DNA of 64,000 bases, taken from positions 360,979 to 424,978 of the forward strand of contig JACVTC010000148.1 of NCBI GenBank assembly GCA_016946835.1, given 5' to 3'. A program made the translations under genes and the position numbers. Shown here piece by piece: positions 63,480 through 64,000 of the stretch (positions are counted from its first letter, which is position 1; every line of letters starts with the position of its first letter). The notes beneath the pieces are model-generated. The model saw nothing but the letters and a program-made list of their open reading frames with translations. It did no database searches and was not told the origin of the DNA. This DNA is from Neocallimastix lanati (nom. inval.). Taxonomy: Eukaryota; Neocallimastigomycota; Neocallimastigomycetes; Neocallimastigales; Neocallimastigaceae.

Positions 63480-64000
63480 TCACATACACTTTCCGAATTC
63501 AGATTGACATCCATTATAGCAGTATTTTTTACCATTGCCACAGTAGCCATACTTACTACAGCACTTATTATTATTGCATATTCCATATTCTATACCACAA
63601 CGACTTGACTTTGAATAACATAAACCATAATTATTTTGGCAACCTTTTCCACAATATTTCTCAGTATCTCCGCAATGTCCATATTTGCTGCAACATTTGT
63701 TGTTTTTACAGACATAGATCCCATCATCATATGTGCCGCATTTGTTACTGGACATAATAGTTGGTATCGAAATTCCACTTATTGAGGATGAAGATCGTGT
63801 TTGGCTCGGCAAAATAAATATCCTTGTGTGATTTAGTGGTTATTTTATCGATTTTGGTAGTAATATTATCATTAATTGAGATTATTGTAGTACTAGTTAA
63901 ATTAGTATAGATTGGAATATCACCAACAACTGGAGTGGTGGAAGTGAGAGTATTACTTGAAGTAGTCGTTTCAAAATCCAACGGCATGTCATATTCTCTC
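63480..64000 (-). CDS. CBM18 chitin-binding protein, 3' part (gene continues past right edge)
   Basis: The gene lies on the minus strand, so its start is beyond the window. The right part encodes a Thr/Ser-rich linker ('TTTSSNTLTSTTPVVG' and following, about 63985-63830); the left part encodes two CBM18 domains ('NKCCSKYGHCGDTEKYC' and 'NKCCSKYGYCGNGKKYC', about 63720-63480) and then stops. The linker and the CBM18s are in different frames, with the change at about 63780-63830, so the gene is frameshifted or the assembly has a one-base error. It belongs to the same chitin-binding class as 43600-45465 and would be secreted. Confidence 0.75.

Noticed and set aside
1-64000. tRNA or rRNA genes
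   Set aside because: No GC-richer cloverleaf-like or rRNA-like stretch was noticed; a covariance-model scan could not be run, so a tRNA could have been missed.

Overview
The window is extremely AT-rich (intergenic DNA is almost pure A/T), has long Asn tracts in proteins, many A/T homopolymers, and secreted proteins built from CBM18 (hevein-type chitin-binding) domains, Thr-rich linkers and, at the left edge, a fungal dockerin (CBM10-type, the docking module of fungal cellulosomes). Together these point to an anaerobic gut fungus (Neocallimastigomycota). This is an inference from composition and domains; no ribosomal marker is present.

Layout. (1) 1-1370: 3' part of a host gene for a secreted dockerin protein with beta-trefoil-like (ricin-B-like) modules. 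(2) About 2.3-42.1 kb: a large block of viral replication and transcription genes of the nucleocytoplasmic large DNA virus class (NCLDV, Nucleocytoviricota; closest in style to the asfarvirus/poxvirus branch), sitting in the fungal chromosome as an endogenous element. (3) 43.6-64.0 kb: host genes for large secreted proteins (CBM18 plus beta-trefoil-like; bulb-lectin-like; a 2113-residue duplicated protein), an unknown intracellular protein, a decayed small GPI-type secreted protein gene, and the 3' part of another CBM18 gene.

The viral block has a two-arm structure. Three genes (family B DNA polymerase, a 145/151-residue unknown, a 196-residue unknown) occur twice in mirror-image order, at 2.3-6.6 kb and 20.9-26.3 kb. 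Between the arms lie a D5-type primase-helicase, the second-largest RNA polymerase subunit in two adjacent frames, a uracil-DNA-glycosylase-like gene, a three-domain mRNA capping enzyme, a 2.9-kb stretch without genes and a cysteine-rich membrane protein. Right of the second arm lie the RNA polymerase largest subunit as two separate genes 11 kb apart, a candidate early transcription factor large subunit, a TFIIS-type zinc ribbon, a D6-type helicase (early transcription factor small subunit type), and two unknown proteins. These would make a self-contained cytoplasmic replication, transcription and capping kit. No capsid, packaging ATPase or late transcription factor was recognised in this window. 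The element is broken in its left half and in the helicase (roughly eight breaks in all), while most long frames in the right half are open, so it is probably young on the host's time scale.

The most unusual points are the split largest RNA polymerase subunit, cut where archaeal RpoA1/RpoA2 is cut; the diverged mirror-image arms; two conserved unknown families tied to the polymerase in both arms; and a poxvirus-like early promoter motif shared by two genes 25 kb apart.
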